Positions 31,780 to 39,183 of a stretch of 39,183 nucleotides of DNA are shown here, in pieces (the stretch's first letter is position 1; each line of letters opens with the position of its first letter). A model generated the notes under the pieces. The model ran no database searches. It saw nothing but the letters and a program-made list of their open reading frames with translations, and was not told the origin of the DNA. Source of the DNA: Proteobacteria bacterium CG1_02_64_396 (GTDB lineage: Bacteria; Pseudomonadota; MNWR01; CG1-02-64-396); the NCBI GenBank assembly GCA_001872725.1, contig MNWR01000073.1:1-39183 (forward strand). The letters run 5' to 3'. Made by a program: the position numbers and the translations under genes.

Positions 31780-32277
31780 ATGAGCCAACAGGTCCAGCGC
31801 CTCTCCCTTGTCCTCTTTTCGGGCTCCTACGACCGTATTTTGTTTGCCTTCGTGTTGGCCTCGGCGGGAGCCGCCATTGGGATGCGGGTGTCGATCTTCG
31901 CCACCTTTTGGGGACTCAATGCGGTGCGGCGTCCCGGCGTCGAGCCCTTGGCGCCGTCCGGCGAGGCCGATTTGGAGCAGGCGCTACGCCACCTCAACCG
32001 CCCCGGACTTGAGGATCTGCCCCTGTCCGATCCCCGCCTTGCCGCCTTCAATGGGGGCGACCTCAAGGCGTTGGTCGAGCGCAAGGGGACGGCGCAGCTG
32101 GATGAACTGCTGGAGATCTGCCTGGAGCTAGGGGTCAAAATCACCGCCTGCGAGATGGCGATGGTATTGCTGGGCATCGGCAAGGACGAACTGATCGAGG
32201 GGGTGGATGCCGACTCCGGTGCGGTCTCCTTCCTTTCGGAGGCCCGCAGCGAAGGGGCATTGACCTTTTTCATCTGA
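31780..32277 (+). CDS. DsrE/DsrF-like (DrsE_2) sulfur-carrier-type protein
   Basis: 165 residues from the ATG at 31780. The fold pattern is that of the DsrE-like peroxiredoxin-family proteins: a strand LSLVLFSGSYDRILFAFVLA, then AAIGMRVSIFATFWGL, a helix-rich middle, and CLELGVKITACEMAMVLLGI with Cys114 and Cys124. The second cysteine sits where related proteins carry the active or persulfide cysteine. Such proteins handle protein-bound sulfur with TusA/rhodanese partners. The gene starts 12 bases before cysteine dioxygenase, which supports a role in sulfur transfer. Upstream the frame stays open without good start support. The 203-base divergent gap to the amidotransferase-like gene should hold the promoter. 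Confidence 0.8.
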   Translation: MSQQVQRLSLVLFSGSYDRILFAFVLASAGAAIGMRVSIFATFWGLNAVRRPGVEPLAPSGEADLEQALRHLNRPGLEDLPLSDPRLAAFNGGDLKALVERKGTAQLDELLEICLELGVKITACEMAMVLLGIGKDELIEGVDADSGAVSFLSEARSEGALTFFI

Positions 32278-32289
32278 CGAGGCCACCCC

Positions 32290-32967
32290 ATGTCGTTACC
32301 CATTGCCGAGCGGATCCACGAACTGCGTCAGGCCATCGACGCCCTGGGTCCTGAGTGGCGCCCCCCTTTGAGCGAAAGCCAGAAGCGTCAGACGGTCGAC
32401 ATGGTGCTGGCCGCCATCTCCGACCTCGCTCTAACCGATCGGGAATACCAAGCTTTGGCCCACAGCCTAGATGATGGGCTCTTGGCGCAGCGGCTGGCCG
32501 ACAAGATCAAAGAACAGTTCAACCATCGCGACCCTCAAATGACCTACCTGCGTATCGACGCCTACGGCAAGCAGGTCATGAGCCCGGCGCTGGTGGAGGT
32601 CTGGCCTGCGGGGCATCACTCCCCCATCCATTCCCACGCCGGATCGGTGGGGATCATCAAATGTCTGGCTGGAAGGATCGACATCAAGATTTACAACGAA
32701 CTGCGGGCCAACGCCCGGGTGACCGACGCCTTCACCTTAGAGGCGGGCGACACCACCTATCTGACCGACCGGGAAAACACCGTCCACACCCTGACCTGCC
32801 CCCGGGATGTCCCTTTTGCCGTCACCGTGCAGATCTACCGCAGCATTCGCGGCCAAGCCTTCGACTACATCGGGCGCGATTTCGACATCCACCCTTTCGT
32901 CCCGAAAAACGACGGCAGCTGGCAAGAGATCATGTTGGCCGAAGGACTCGACCCCACCCAGGGGTGA
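32290..32967 (+). CDS. Cysteine dioxygenase-type cupin
   Basis: 225 residues. Cysteine dioxygenases oxidise cysteine to cysteine sulfinate using Fe(II) and O2. The cupin core has PIHSHAGSVGIIKCLAG with metal ligands His114 and His116, and NTVHTLTC with His166, the three-histidine set of this family. Supporting elements: VEVWPAGHHSP, TLEAGDTTYLTD, and AVTVQIYRS before the C-terminal extension. The N-terminal 90 residues are helical as in bacterial enzymes. Other thiol dioxygenases (3-mercaptopropionate) share this pattern, so the exact thiol is not settled. The next gene, a sulfite-oxidase-like protein, starts 24 bases on. Confidence 0.85.
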   Translation: MSLPIAERIHELRQAIDALGPEWRPPLSESQKRQTVDMVLAAISDLALTDREYQALAHSLDDGLLAQRLADKIKEQFNHRDPQMTYLRIDAYGKQVMSPALVEVWPAGHHSPIHSHAGSVGIIKCLAGRIDIKIYNELRANARVTDAFTLEAGDTTYLTDRENTVHTLTCPRDVPFAVTVQIYRSIRGQAFDYIGRDFDIHPFVPKNDGSWQEIMLAEGLDPTQG

Positions 32968-32991
32968 CCGTCCAACCCCGGAGGAGCACCC

Positions 32992-33639
32992 GTGAGCGAT
33001 ACCTTCGACCCCAAACGGATTGCTGCCAAAGAGCGTATCGCCCAGGAGCGGCGCATCCCGACTCACCCCCCCGGCCACCCCCGCCTACCGGTGGGGCAGC
33101 GGCAGGTCTTTAATTTTCCGGTGCTCGATCTCGGTGTGGTCCCAAACGTTGATCTCGACCCATTCCATCTTGAGATCGACGGCGCGGTCGAACGCCCCTT
33201 GTCGCTAACCTGGGCTGAACTGCTCGCCCTGACCCAAACCGACGTCGTTGCCGATTTTCACTGCGTCACCACCTGGTCGCGGCTCGACAACCGCTGGGGG
33301 GGAATTCTGCTCCAGGATTTGCTCGCTCTGGCCCGTCCTACCCCCAAGGCCGCCTTTTTGATCGCCCACTCCCTGGACGGCTACTCCACCAACCTACCGC
33401 TGCCGGTAGCGCTGGACGACGACGTGCTGGTCGCCCACCACTGGGAGGGTCAGCCCCTGACCGCCGAACACGGCGGCCCGCTACGGCTGGTCGTGCCCAA
33501 ACGCTGGGCTTGGAAAAGCGCCAAGTGGGTCAACCGCCTGACCTTAACCGAGGTCGACCATCCCGGCTTTTGGGAGGTACGCGGTTACCACAACAACGCA
33601 GACCCCTGGGGCGAAGACCAGGAGCGCTACAGCCGGTGA
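32992..33639 (+). CDS. Molybdopterin oxidoreductase, sulfite-oxidase-like, cytosolic
   Basis: 215 residues, a compact single-domain member of the oxidoreductase molybdopterin-binding family. The Mo-ligand cysteine is Cys91 in DFHCVTTWS. Conserved neighbours: NRWGGILLQDLL, LIAHSLDGYSTNLPL, GGPLRLVVPKRWAWKSAKWV and the end GYHNNADPWGEDQERY. There is no Tat or Sec signal, unlike MsrP, so it is predicted cytosolic. GTG start with GGAGGAG upstream. Placed after cysteine dioxygenase it may oxidise sulfite released from cysteine sulfinate; that is inference, since this subfamily has poorly defined substrates. The next gene overlaps the stop (GTGA). Confidence 0.88.
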   Translation: MSDTFDPKRIAAKERIAQERRIPTHPPGHPRLPVGQRQVFNFPVLDLGVVPNVDLDPFHLEIDGAVERPLSLTWAELLALTQTDVVADFHCVTTWSRLDNRWGGILLQDLLALARPTPKAAFLIAHSLDGYSTNLPLPVALDDDVLVAHHWEGQPLTAEHGGPLRLVVPKRWAWKSAKWVNRLTLTEVDHPGFWEVRGYHNNADPWGEDQERYSR

Positions 33640-34370
33640 ATCGCGCCACGGGGCTCCACCGCTGCCTCCCCCCCCAACCGGTGTGGTTGATCGACCTGGA
33701 CAACACCCTCTACTCAGCCCACCGCGACGTCTTCCCCGCCATGGATCGCAAGATGACCGCCTACATCATGGCGCTGCTGAGTTTGGACGCGGCGGCAGCC
33801 AATGCGCTGCGCCAGCGTTACTGGGTGCGGTATGGCACGACCCTCAAGGGGCTGATGCGCCACCATCGGGTCGATCCCGACGATTTCTTACACGCCGTGC
33901 ACGACATCCCCCTGGATGAACTCACCCCCGACGGTCGGCTGCGGGCCGTCTTGAATCGGTTGCCGGGGGCCAGGGTGCTCTACACCAACGCCTCGATGGG
34001 GCACGCCCGGCGGGTGCTGCACCGACTTGGGGTCACCAACCGCTTTACGGGGATCGTCTCGATCGAAACCCTGAACTACGAGCCCAAGCCGCATCGCCAG
34101 GCGCTTTCGCAGCTGTTGGCGGGGCTTCCGGGGGGGCCTAAAATCATGGTCGAAGATAGCTTGGCCAACCTGAAGAGTGCCAAACAGTTGGGGATCAAGA
34201 CGGTCTGGGTTGCCCCGAACCGGGGCCGCCCCATCCTACCCCCCTGGGTCGACCGCTGGATCCCCGACATCTATGCTCTACCCCGCATCATTCCTGGCTT
34301 GGTTGGCCCTTTCGCCGCCAGAGCAGGAGCACCGCCCCGGCGCAATGGAAACCGTTTTCCCCCGGCCTAA
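33636..34370 (+). CDS. HAD-family pyrimidine 5'-nucleotidase
   Basis: 244 residues from a GTG at 33636 that shares GTGA with the previous stop and has GGAG upstream. HAD motifs in order: LIDLDNTLYSA (nucleophile Asp), YTNAS with Thr/Asn, EPKPHR (Lys), and MVEDSLANLKSA (acidic). The cap is a short helical insert with YWVRYGTTLKGLMRHHR, as in the TIGR01993-type nucleotidases of the Sdt1 group, which dephosphorylate pyrimidine nucleotides and salvage intermediates. The position upstream of slmA is seen in other proteobacteria. The last 25 residues are Pro/Arg-rich and may be unstructured. Confidence 0.85.
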   Translation: MNRATGLHRCLPPQPVWLIDLDNTLYSAHRDVFPAMDRKMTAYIMALLSLDAAAANALRQRYWVRYGTTLKGLMRHHRVDPDDFLHAVHDIPLDELTPDGRLRAVLNRLPGARVLYTNASMGHARRVLHRLGVTNRFTGIVSIETLNYEPKPHRQALSQLLAGLPGGPKIMVEDSLANLKSAKQLGIKTVWVAPNRGRPILPPWVDRWIPDIYALPRIIPGLVGPFAARAGAPPRRNGNRFPPA

Positions 34371-34401
34371 TCGGCCTCAGCGCACCACAGGAGTTGGAAC
34401 C

Positions 34402-34998
34402 GTGAGCGAACCCTCAAGCGGCGGCCGCCGCAGCCGACGCGACGACATTTTGACCAAGGTGGTCGAGCTGCTCGAAAGCCCCAAGGTCGACCGGATCACC
34501 ACCGCCCTGCTCGCTAAAGAGGTGGGGGTCTCCGAGGCTGCGATCTATCGCCACTTCAAGGGTAAGGGGGAAATCTTCGAGGGGTTGATGGACTTCATGG
34601 AGCAAAGCCTGTTAGGGGCGCTTGAACAGTTGAAGAAAAGCGACGCCGCCGATGTGGCGCTGGTCCGATTTATGGAATTCACCCTGCGTTTCGTCGACCA
34701 GAACAAGGGAATCGCCCGGCTGCTCGACGCCGAGTTGCTGCGCCGCGAGGCCCCCGAGTCGGCCCCCCGCTCGGCGCTGATGAGCGAGCGTTTGCAGGCA
34801 GGGCTGAAAAACCTGATTCAGCAGGGGCAGCTGGCCGGCACCCTGAATCCCGCCGCCTCGGCCACCACCCTGGCCCGCATCTGGGTCGACTTGATCGTCG
34901 GTCGGGCGCTGCGGTTTTCGTCGAGCAATTTCAAAGAGCTACCGCTGGATCGCTGGGACGAACAACGCTCCCTGCTCTACCGCCTGATCGCCCCCTGA
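34402..34998 (+). CDS. slmA: SlmA-like TetR-family protein (nucleoid occlusion)
   Basis: 198 residues from a GTG at 34402 with CAGGAG upstream. The N-terminal helix-turn-helix is RRSRRDDILTKVVELLE, RITTALLAKEVGVSEAAIYRHF, matching SlmA's RITTAxLAxxVGVSEAALYRHF more closely than general TetR regulators. The C-terminal domain is all-helical and fits TetR. SlmA binds chromosomal sites and blocks FtsZ ring assembly over the nucleoid. It sits after the HAD nucleotidase by 31 bases and before the mlaE-like gene by 7 bases, so it may equally act as a regulator of the transport operon. The nucleoid occlusion role is by similarity only. Confidence 0.82.
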   Translation: MSEPSSGGRRSRRDDILTKVVELLESPKVDRITTALLAKEVGVSEAAIYRHFKGKGEIFEGLMDFMEQSLLGALEQLKKSDAADVALVRFMEFTLRFVDQNKGIARLLDAELLRREAPESAPRSALMSERLQAGLKNLIQQGQLAGTLNPAASATTLARIWVDLIVGRALRFSSSNFKELPLDRWDEQRSLLYRLIAP

Positions 34999-35005
34999 GC
35001 CCATC

Positions 35006-35815
35006 ATGGCCCGTCACCTAAGCGATCTGATTCCCAACTGGGTCGGCCCTTTGGGGCGGGGGCTGATCCAGCCCTCCTATTACATTATCGATCTGACCGT
35101 CTTCGTCGTGCGTGCTTTTCGCGATTGGCACGGACGGGTCAGTCTGCTCAATCGGGCCACCTACCGCAGTCTGGTCACTCAACTGATCTTCACCGGCATC
35201 GACGCCCTGCCCGCCATCACCCTGCTGGCATTTCTGTTCGGGGTTTCGATCGTCACTCAGCTGGTCACCTGGATCGAGGTCTTCGGCTCGAAAGAGGACA
35301 TCGACATCATTCTGTCGTCGGTGGTGGTCAACGAAATCGCCCCGATCATGACCGCCTTGGTGTTGATGGGACGCTCCGGCTCGGCGATCACCGTCGATCT
35401 GGGCAACATGAAACTCCACGGCGAGGTCGAGGGGCTCGAACTGCTGGCGATCAACGTCAACCACTTCTTCGTCACCCCCCGGCTGATCGGGGCTGCGGTC
35501 TCCCACTTGGTATTGGCGGTTTATTTCTCGGCGATCTCGGTGATCGGGGGGCTCGCCTCGGCAGCCCTGCTGTTCAACATCAAGTATTTGAGCTACCTGC
35601 GCGATATTTGGCTGGCCTTCGATCCGGTGGGACTGATTTTTTTCAGCGTTAAAAACCTCTTTTTCGGGCTCATCATCGCCACCACCGCCTGTTACCACGG
35701 CCTGAGCGTGGGGCGCTCCCCCACCGAGGTGCCGCAGCAGACCCAACAGGCGATCATCCGGGGGCTTTTATTGATTTTCTTCGTCGACGGCCTCTTCGCG
35801 GTGATCACCCCATGA
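35006..35815 (+). CDS. mlaE: MlaE-type phospholipid ABC permease
   Basis: 269 residues. Inner-membrane permease of the MCE/Mla transport class. Membrane segments: YIIDLTVFVVRAF, AITLLAFLFGVSIVTQL, APIMTALVLMGRSGSAI (the conserved GRSGSAI of MlaE), LIGAAVSHLVLAVYFSAISVIGG and LIFFSVKNLFFGLIIATTACY. VVNEIAPIMTALVLMGRSG and VDLGNMKLHGEVEGLELL match the EQ-loop region of the family. The ATG lies 7 bases after the slmA-like stop. It shares ATGA with the ATPase gene. With MlaF- and MlaD-like partners it should move phospholipids between the inner membrane and the periplasm. Confidence 0.93.
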   Translation: MARHLSDLIPNWVGPLGRGLIQPSYYIIDLTVFVVRAFRDWHGRVSLLNRATYRSLVTQLIFTGIDALPAITLLAFLFGVSIVTQLVTWIEVFGSKEDIDIILSSVVVNEIAPIMTALVLMGRSGSAITVDLGNMKLHGEVEGLELLAINVNHFFVTPRLIGAAVSHLVLAVYFSAISVIGGLASAALLFNIKYLSYLRDIWLAFDPVGLIFFSVKNLFFGLIIATTACYHGLSVGRSPTEVPQQTQQAIIRGLLLIFFVDGLFAVITP

Positions 35816-36621
35816 TTGGCCAAGAGCGACTGCGCATCGTTGCCATCGAGGCCCGCGGGTTGATCCCCAGGGTGCCCGAGGGTTGTCCGTGGCAGCCAAG
35901 CCCTCTCAACCTGAGCGTCCCCTGCCACGCGGTGGTCGGAATGGTCGGCCCCAACGGCAACGGCAAAACCACCTGGATGCGGCTGCTGGGGGGGGTGGAC
36001 GATCCGGCCCAGGGCGACCTAACCCTGCTGGGGCGCGACGTCTGGACCCTTGAGGAGTTCGAGTGGCAGGGGCTACGCCAAGAGGTGGGGTTCATCCTCT
36101 CGCACACCCCGCTGTTGTCGGTGGTCAACGGGCTGGTCAACGTCACCCTCCCCGCCCTGTACCACCAAATGGGAACCCCTGCGATGATCGAGGAGCGGGC
36201 CCGCAAATTGATTGACCGTCTAGGCTGGAGCGGCGACCTGACTCTGCTGCCCGGTTTTATGTCGGAGCTGCAACGGCGGGTCTTGGCGCTGGCCCGCTGT
36301 TTGATTCTCAATCCTCGGGTGCTGTTCATCGACGAACCCTTTGTTCCGCTCGACAATGCAGCCCGGACGCAGCTGGAGCGCCACCTCATCCGCTTGGTCC
36401 GGGAGGAGGGGTTGACCCTGGTGGCCAGCAGCCACAATCTGTCCTTCGTGCGGCGCCATGCCGACATCATTTTGTTTGCCCATTCCACTGGGCTGAAAAT
36501 CTTTGGCTCCTGGGATCAATTCAGTGCCGATCCCGACCCTGAAATTCAGATATTTCTTCACCCCGAACTGCCCGAAGCCACGGCAGGGGCGGGCCATTTT
36601 GACCAGGATCGACCCCGATGA
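35812..36621 (+). CDS. mlaF: MlaF-like ABC ATPase with degenerate signature
   Basis: 269 residues. ATPase subunit for the adjacent MlaE-like permease. Walker A GPNGNGKTT at 46-54 and Walker B LFIDEPFVPLD near 175 are intact, as is ASSHNLSFVR with the switch histidine. The signature, normally LSGGQ, reads MSELQ at 150-154: both glycines are replaced, yet the downstream RRVLALARCLILNP is regular. The D-loop and downstream sequence are otherwise normal. This can weaken or alter ATP hydrolysis at that half-site. Overlaps permease and MCE genes by four bases each, indicating coupled translation of the three. Confidence 0.88.
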   Translation: MIGQERLRIVAIEARGLIPRVPEGCPWQPSPLNLSVPCHAVVGMVGPNGNGKTTWMRLLGGVDDPAQGDLTLLGRDVWTLEEFEWQGLRQEVGFILSHTPLLSVVNGLVNVTLPALYHQMGTPAMIEERARKLIDRLGWSGDLTLLPGFMSELQRRVLALARCLILNPRVLFIDEPFVPLDNAARTQLERHLIRLVREEGLTLVASSHNLSFVRRHADIILFAHSTGLKIFGSWDQFSADPDPEIQIFLHPELPEATAGAGHFDQDRPR

Positions 36622-37652
36622 GCAGCGGACAAAACCGCCCCAAGGTCCATTACAGCCACCGGCTGACCTACACCACCCAAGAGCGGCTGGTGGGTGTCTT
36701 CGTATTGGGTGCCCTGTTGCTGCTGGCCACCGTGCTCTTCGTCAACGGTCGCACCGCCCACCTCTTTGACGACACCTTCGAGGTCGTCGCCTTCTTCCAA
36801 AATGCCCAGGGGATCACCCCCGAGACCCAGGTCAAGATCACCGGCATCGACGTCGGCGACGTCAAGTCGATCGACATCACCCCCGACAACCGCATCCGGG
36901 TGGTCATGCGGATCTACGAGCGCTTCCACGGTTTGATTCGTGAAAACTCCAAGGCGAGCCTGGGCAAGCTGTCGCTGATCGGCAATGCCACCATTGAGAT
37001 TTCTCTGGGCGACGCGGCGCTGCACATGGTGTCGGAAAACACGGTGCTCGAAGTGGAGGAGGCGGTCTCCATCGACGACATCATCGCCAACGTGGAAAAA
37101 ACCCTGACCCCAGTGCTCGTCAAACTGGAACAGACCATCAGCGACGTTGCCGCCATCGTTCACGCGATCCACCCCGAGGACATCGAGCAGACCCTGCACA
37201 ACGTGGCCGGCACCACCGACAACGTCCACACCCTCACCGAGCAGATGGCCCAGGGCAAGGGGGGGGCTGGAGCGCTGCTCAACGACCCCCAGGTCGAGGC
37301 GCAGATCAAGGATTCGATCGCCAGCGTCGAGGCGACCCTGAAGAAGGTCGACGAACAGGTCGCCGCCCTGCGGCCTAAACTCGACGGCATCATGGGCGAT
37401 GCCCAGGCAACCACCGATCAATTCCCCGAACTGGTCGCCCACGTCGACAAACTGGTGGCCGAACTCAACACCACCATGGCCACCGTGAATCCCCAGTTGC
37501 AGCAGATGCCGGTGCTCATCACCAAGATGAACATGATTATGGAGTCGACCGACCGCATTCTGCAGGGACTGCAACGGGCCTGGCCGGTCTCCTCGGTGAT
37601 CGAGGTGCCCAAAGAAAACCGGCTGCTGGAGGTTCAACCGCTCAATGAATAA
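36618..37652 (+). CDS. mlaD: MlaD/MCE-domain protein
   Basis: 344 residues. One N-terminal membrane helix (RLVGVFVLGALLLLATVLFV) leads to a single MCE domain at about 50-135: FFQNAQGITPETQVKITGIDVGDVKSI in part, with SKASLGKLSLIGNATIEISLG as the lipid-binding loop region. After it comes a long helical, periplasmic coiled segment rich in Glu/Ala/Thr (IANVEKTLTPVLVKLEQTI; VEATLKKVDEQVAAL; LVAHVDKLVAELNTTMA). It should form a ring that receives lipid from or to MlaE. The arrangement is MlaE, MlaF, MlaD, followed by a lipoprotein gene that overlaps by eight bases. Confidence 0.92.
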   Translation: MSSGQNRPKVHYSHRLTYTTQERLVGVFVLGALLLLATVLFVNGRTAHLFDDTFEVVAFFQNAQGITPETQVKITGIDVGDVKSIDITPDNRIRVVMRIYERFHGLIRENSKASLGKLSLIGNATIEISLGDAALHMVSENTVLEVEEAVSIDDIIANVEKTLTPVLVKLEQTISDVAAIVHAIHPEDIEQTLHNVAGTTDNVHTLTEQMAQGKGGAGALLNDPQVEAQIKDSIASVEATLKKVDEQVAALRPKLDGIMGDAQATTDQFPELVAHVDKLVAELNTTMATVNPQLQQMPVLITKMNMIMESTDRILQGLQRAWPVSSVIEVPKENRLLEVQPLNE

Positions 37653-38643
37653 GCCGCGATCCATCCCGAGCTTGGCCCTGCTCCTGACCCTTGCCCTGCT
37701 GACCGCCTGCGGCGGCAAGGCGCCCCCCCCCAAACCCGAGGTGCTCTCCCAAGCCGACTACTACCTGAGCCGGGGTTCCCAGGCCTACGCCAACGGCGAT
37801 TGGGTGACCGCCACCGAGATGTTCCAAAAGGGGCTGGCGGTCTACCGCAGCATCGACCTGCCCGAGGGGATGGCGATGGCCAACCTCAATCTGGCCCAGA
37901 CCTCGATCATGGTGGGCAACCTGACCGCCGCCGAGCGGCATCTAGATCTGGCACAGGTAACGGTCGCCCGGGAAAAGGGGCTGGAGGAGGTTGGACAGAG
38001 GATCGTGCTGGGGCGTGCCGCCGTGGCCGCCCGCCAAGGGGATGCCGAGCAGGCTCAAACCCTGCTGGCCACCTTGCTTCCCAATTTTAAGGAGGATGGC
38101 CGCCCCGAGGGGGGCTTGAAACCGATCCAGCTGAGCGCCCTGTTCGACCGTACCTCTTTAGCGGTCGACGGCGACGACATCGATCAAGCCCAGCTGTGGA
38201 TGACCCGCTTGAACAAAGCGGTCGACGGCGACAAACCGGACGACCCCCGCCTGCTGGGCCGGTTCGATCTGTTGCACGGACGGCTGCATCTCAAGCAAGG
38301 GGAGGCTGAGACGGCGTTGGCCGATTTCGCCTTGGCGCTGGAGCACTATCGTGGCGGTTTGTATCGTCCCGGCATCGCCGCCACCTTGACCGAATGGAGC
38401 GACGCCGAGGTTGTGCTGGATCGTTGGCAGCAGGCACGCGAAACTTTAATCCGGGCTCTACGGGTTCGGCTGTGGCTGCTCGACCGTGCCGGCACCATTG
38501 CGGTGCTAGAACGTATCGCCAAGATCGACACCCACCTGGGTCACCCGGAGCATGTGCAAGAGATCCAGAACTGGATCGAGGCGATCCGCAACGGCGATCC
38601 CGCCCAATGGGGACCGCTTCGTCCCGAGGTCATCCCCCCATAA
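37645..38643 (+). CDS. TPR lipoprotein associated with the MCE transport operon
   Basis: 332 residues. A lipoprotein signal (ALLLTLALLTACGG, acyl-Cys at 22), then GGKAPPPKPE as a proline tether. The body is TPR-like: ADYYLSRGSQAYANGDWVTATEMF, MAMANLNLAQTSIMVGNLTAAERHL, ARQGDAEQAQTLLATLL and DFALALEHYRGGLY. It takes the place where MlaC/MlaB or PqiC-type partners would be expected, so it may be an outer-membrane partner of the MCE ring; no such function is established. It overlaps mlaD by eight bases and shares an organisation with the lipoprotein at 1296. Confidence 0.8.
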   Translation: MNKPRSIPSLALLLTLALLTACGGKAPPPKPEVLSQADYYLSRGSQAYANGDWVTATEMFQKGLAVYRSIDLPEGMAMANLNLAQTSIMVGNLTAAERHLDLAQVTVAREKGLEEVGQRIVLGRAAVAARQGDAEQAQTLLATLLPNFKEDGRPEGGLKPIQLSALFDRTSLAVDGDDIDQAQLWMTRLNKAVDGDKPDDPRLLGRFDLLHGRLHLKQGEAETALADFALALEHYRGGLYRPGIAATLTEWSDAEVVLDRWQQARETLIRALRVRLWLLDRAGTIAVLERIAKIDTHLGHPEHVQEIQNWIEAIRNGDPAQWGPLRPEVIPP

Positions 38644-38680
38644 CCGGGATGATCCGCCACCGAGAATCTCATCGCAGCCC

Positions 38681-39183
38681 ATGAACATCACCTGCACTCA
38701 ATGCCAAACCACCTTTTCGGTTCCCGACGGATTGATTCCCCCCGAGGGGCGCAGGGTACGGTGCGCCAATCCCGAGTGCCGGACGATTTTTCAGGCGTAC
38801 CCGGTCGCCGTTTCGTCGCCAAAACCGCTCGAACCCGAACCGCTGTTTGCCGGCCCCCAAGAACCCGAACCGACGTCCACCCCCGCACCGACCATCGCGC
38901 CAACATCTGCCGCCCCGCAGATTTTCCCTGGCTTCGACGACACCGGCTCATTCCGCACCTCACCCTTTAGCAAAGAGGAGGATGAGGCGCTGGCCAAGCT
39001 CCAGGCCGACCAGATGACTGAGGAGCTCTCCCACCGCGATTTGCTGTTTCATCAAGAGGTCTTCCCCCAGAGCCACCGCCTCGATGCCGAGGGCGATCTC
39101 TCCTTCGATTTTGTGCTGCCCCGGCGCAGCGCCGAGGAACCCGCGCCCCCACCCCCAGCCACCCCCGAACCGCCCCAACCCAA
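38681..39183 (+). CDS. Zinc-ribbon (MJ0042-type) protein, N-terminal part
   Basis: The first 167 residues of a gene that runs off the right edge. The N-terminus is the MJ0042/zinc-ribbon motif found in regulators and membrane-linked proteins of proteobacteria: CTQCQTTFSVPDGLIPPEG, then RVRCANPECRTIFQ, four cysteines for zinc. A long Pro/Glu/Ala-rich linker follows (PEPLFAGPQEPEPTSTPAP), then a mixed-charge section with FSKEEDEALAKLQADQM. Such proteins often have a membrane helix and a DUF3426-like domain further on, outside the window. The ATG follows the lipoprotein stop by 37 bases, so it may be part of the same transcript. Confidence 0.8.
   Translation, partial: MNITCTQCQTTFSVPDGLIPPEGRRVRCANPECRTIFQAYPVAVSSPKPLEPEPLFAGPQEPEPTSTPAPTIAPTSAAPQIFPGFDDTGSFRTSPFSKEEDEALAKLQADQMTEELSHRDLLFHQEVFPQSHRLDAEGDLSFDFVLPRRSAEEPAPPPPATPEPPQP

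Noticed and set aside
1-39183. CRISPR array, tRNA or rRNA genes, phage genes
   Set aside because: No regularly spaced direct repeats, no cloverleaf or rRNA-like stretch, and no integrase, capsid or tail genes were seen on either strand.

Overview
The window is a GC-rich, densely coding stretch of a Gram-negative (diderm) bacterial chromosome. Outer-membrane genes show the cell type: lpxD for lipid A, bamB, an Mla-type lipid transport set and several lipoproteins. The gene set points to Pseudomonadota: EarP with an Arg32-type EF-P, an SlmA-like regulator, the yfgM-bamB-der block, and hemL of the C5 haem pathway. A YmdB-type phosphodiesterase sits beside this otherwise gammaproteobacteria-like set, so a less-studied proteobacterial lineage is possible. 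That placement is a weak inference from gene content. Nothing here looks like phage, plasmid or a large island, and there are no rRNA, tRNA or CRISPR features that I could find.

Layout. 1-958: N-terminal part of a Kef/CPA2 cation:proton antiporter (minus, runs off the left edge). 975-1154: a short inverted-repeat element. 1296-4224: a TPR lipoprotein and an NHL/Fn3/CsgG-like fusion protein (plus). 4225-4589: a gene-free stretch with stacked hairpins and terminators. 4590-4898: a small MTH1187-family protein. 5041-10327 (minus): lpxD with an apparent frameshift near its 3' end, then the tightly packed ymdB-yfgM-bamB-der operon. 10560-16242 (plus): a membrane diguanylate cyclase, mutS, earP and efp. 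16323-18012 (minus): an unrecognised protein and a truncated DUF523/DUF1722 protein whose 3' end lies in a second short mobile-like element. 18121-18319: a second copy of the first element. 18483-22711 (minus): hisS with two orphan peptide-ABC ATPases, then htpX. 22908-25350 (plus): a pre-ATP-grasp-type ligase overlapping an M20 peptidase. 25428-26531: aroC (minus). 26636-27073: Hsp20 (plus). 27154-31576 (minus): an outer-membrane barrel plus lipoprotein pair, a small zinc-ribbon membrane protein, hemL and a glutamine-amidotransferase-like protein without its catalytic cysteine. 31780-39183 (plus): one unbroken co-directional block of a DsrE-like protein, cysteine dioxygenase and a molybdopterin sulfite-oxidase-like protein, then a HAD nucleotidase, SlmA-like regulator, MlaE/MlaF/MlaD-like transporter, TPR lipoprotein and a zinc-ribbon protein cut by the right edge.

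How the genes work together. EarP should rhamnosylate Arg32 of the EF-P encoded just downstream. YfgM, BamB and Der form a conserved envelope/ribosome assembly neighbourhood. The DsrE-like/CDO/sulfite-oxidase-like trio reads as a cysteine-sulfur oxidation module. The MlaE/F/D-like genes with their TPR lipoprotein should move lipids between the membranes.

The most unusual points are the two families of short inverted-repeat elements inserted at YTAR-like sites, the lpxD frameshift, the ATP-grasp/M20 pair, the glutamine-amidotransferase-like protein with Glu at the cysteine position, the MlaF-like ATPase with a degenerate signature motif, and the NHL-Fn3-CsgG-like fusion. All protein family calls come from reading motifs by eye; no database search was made.
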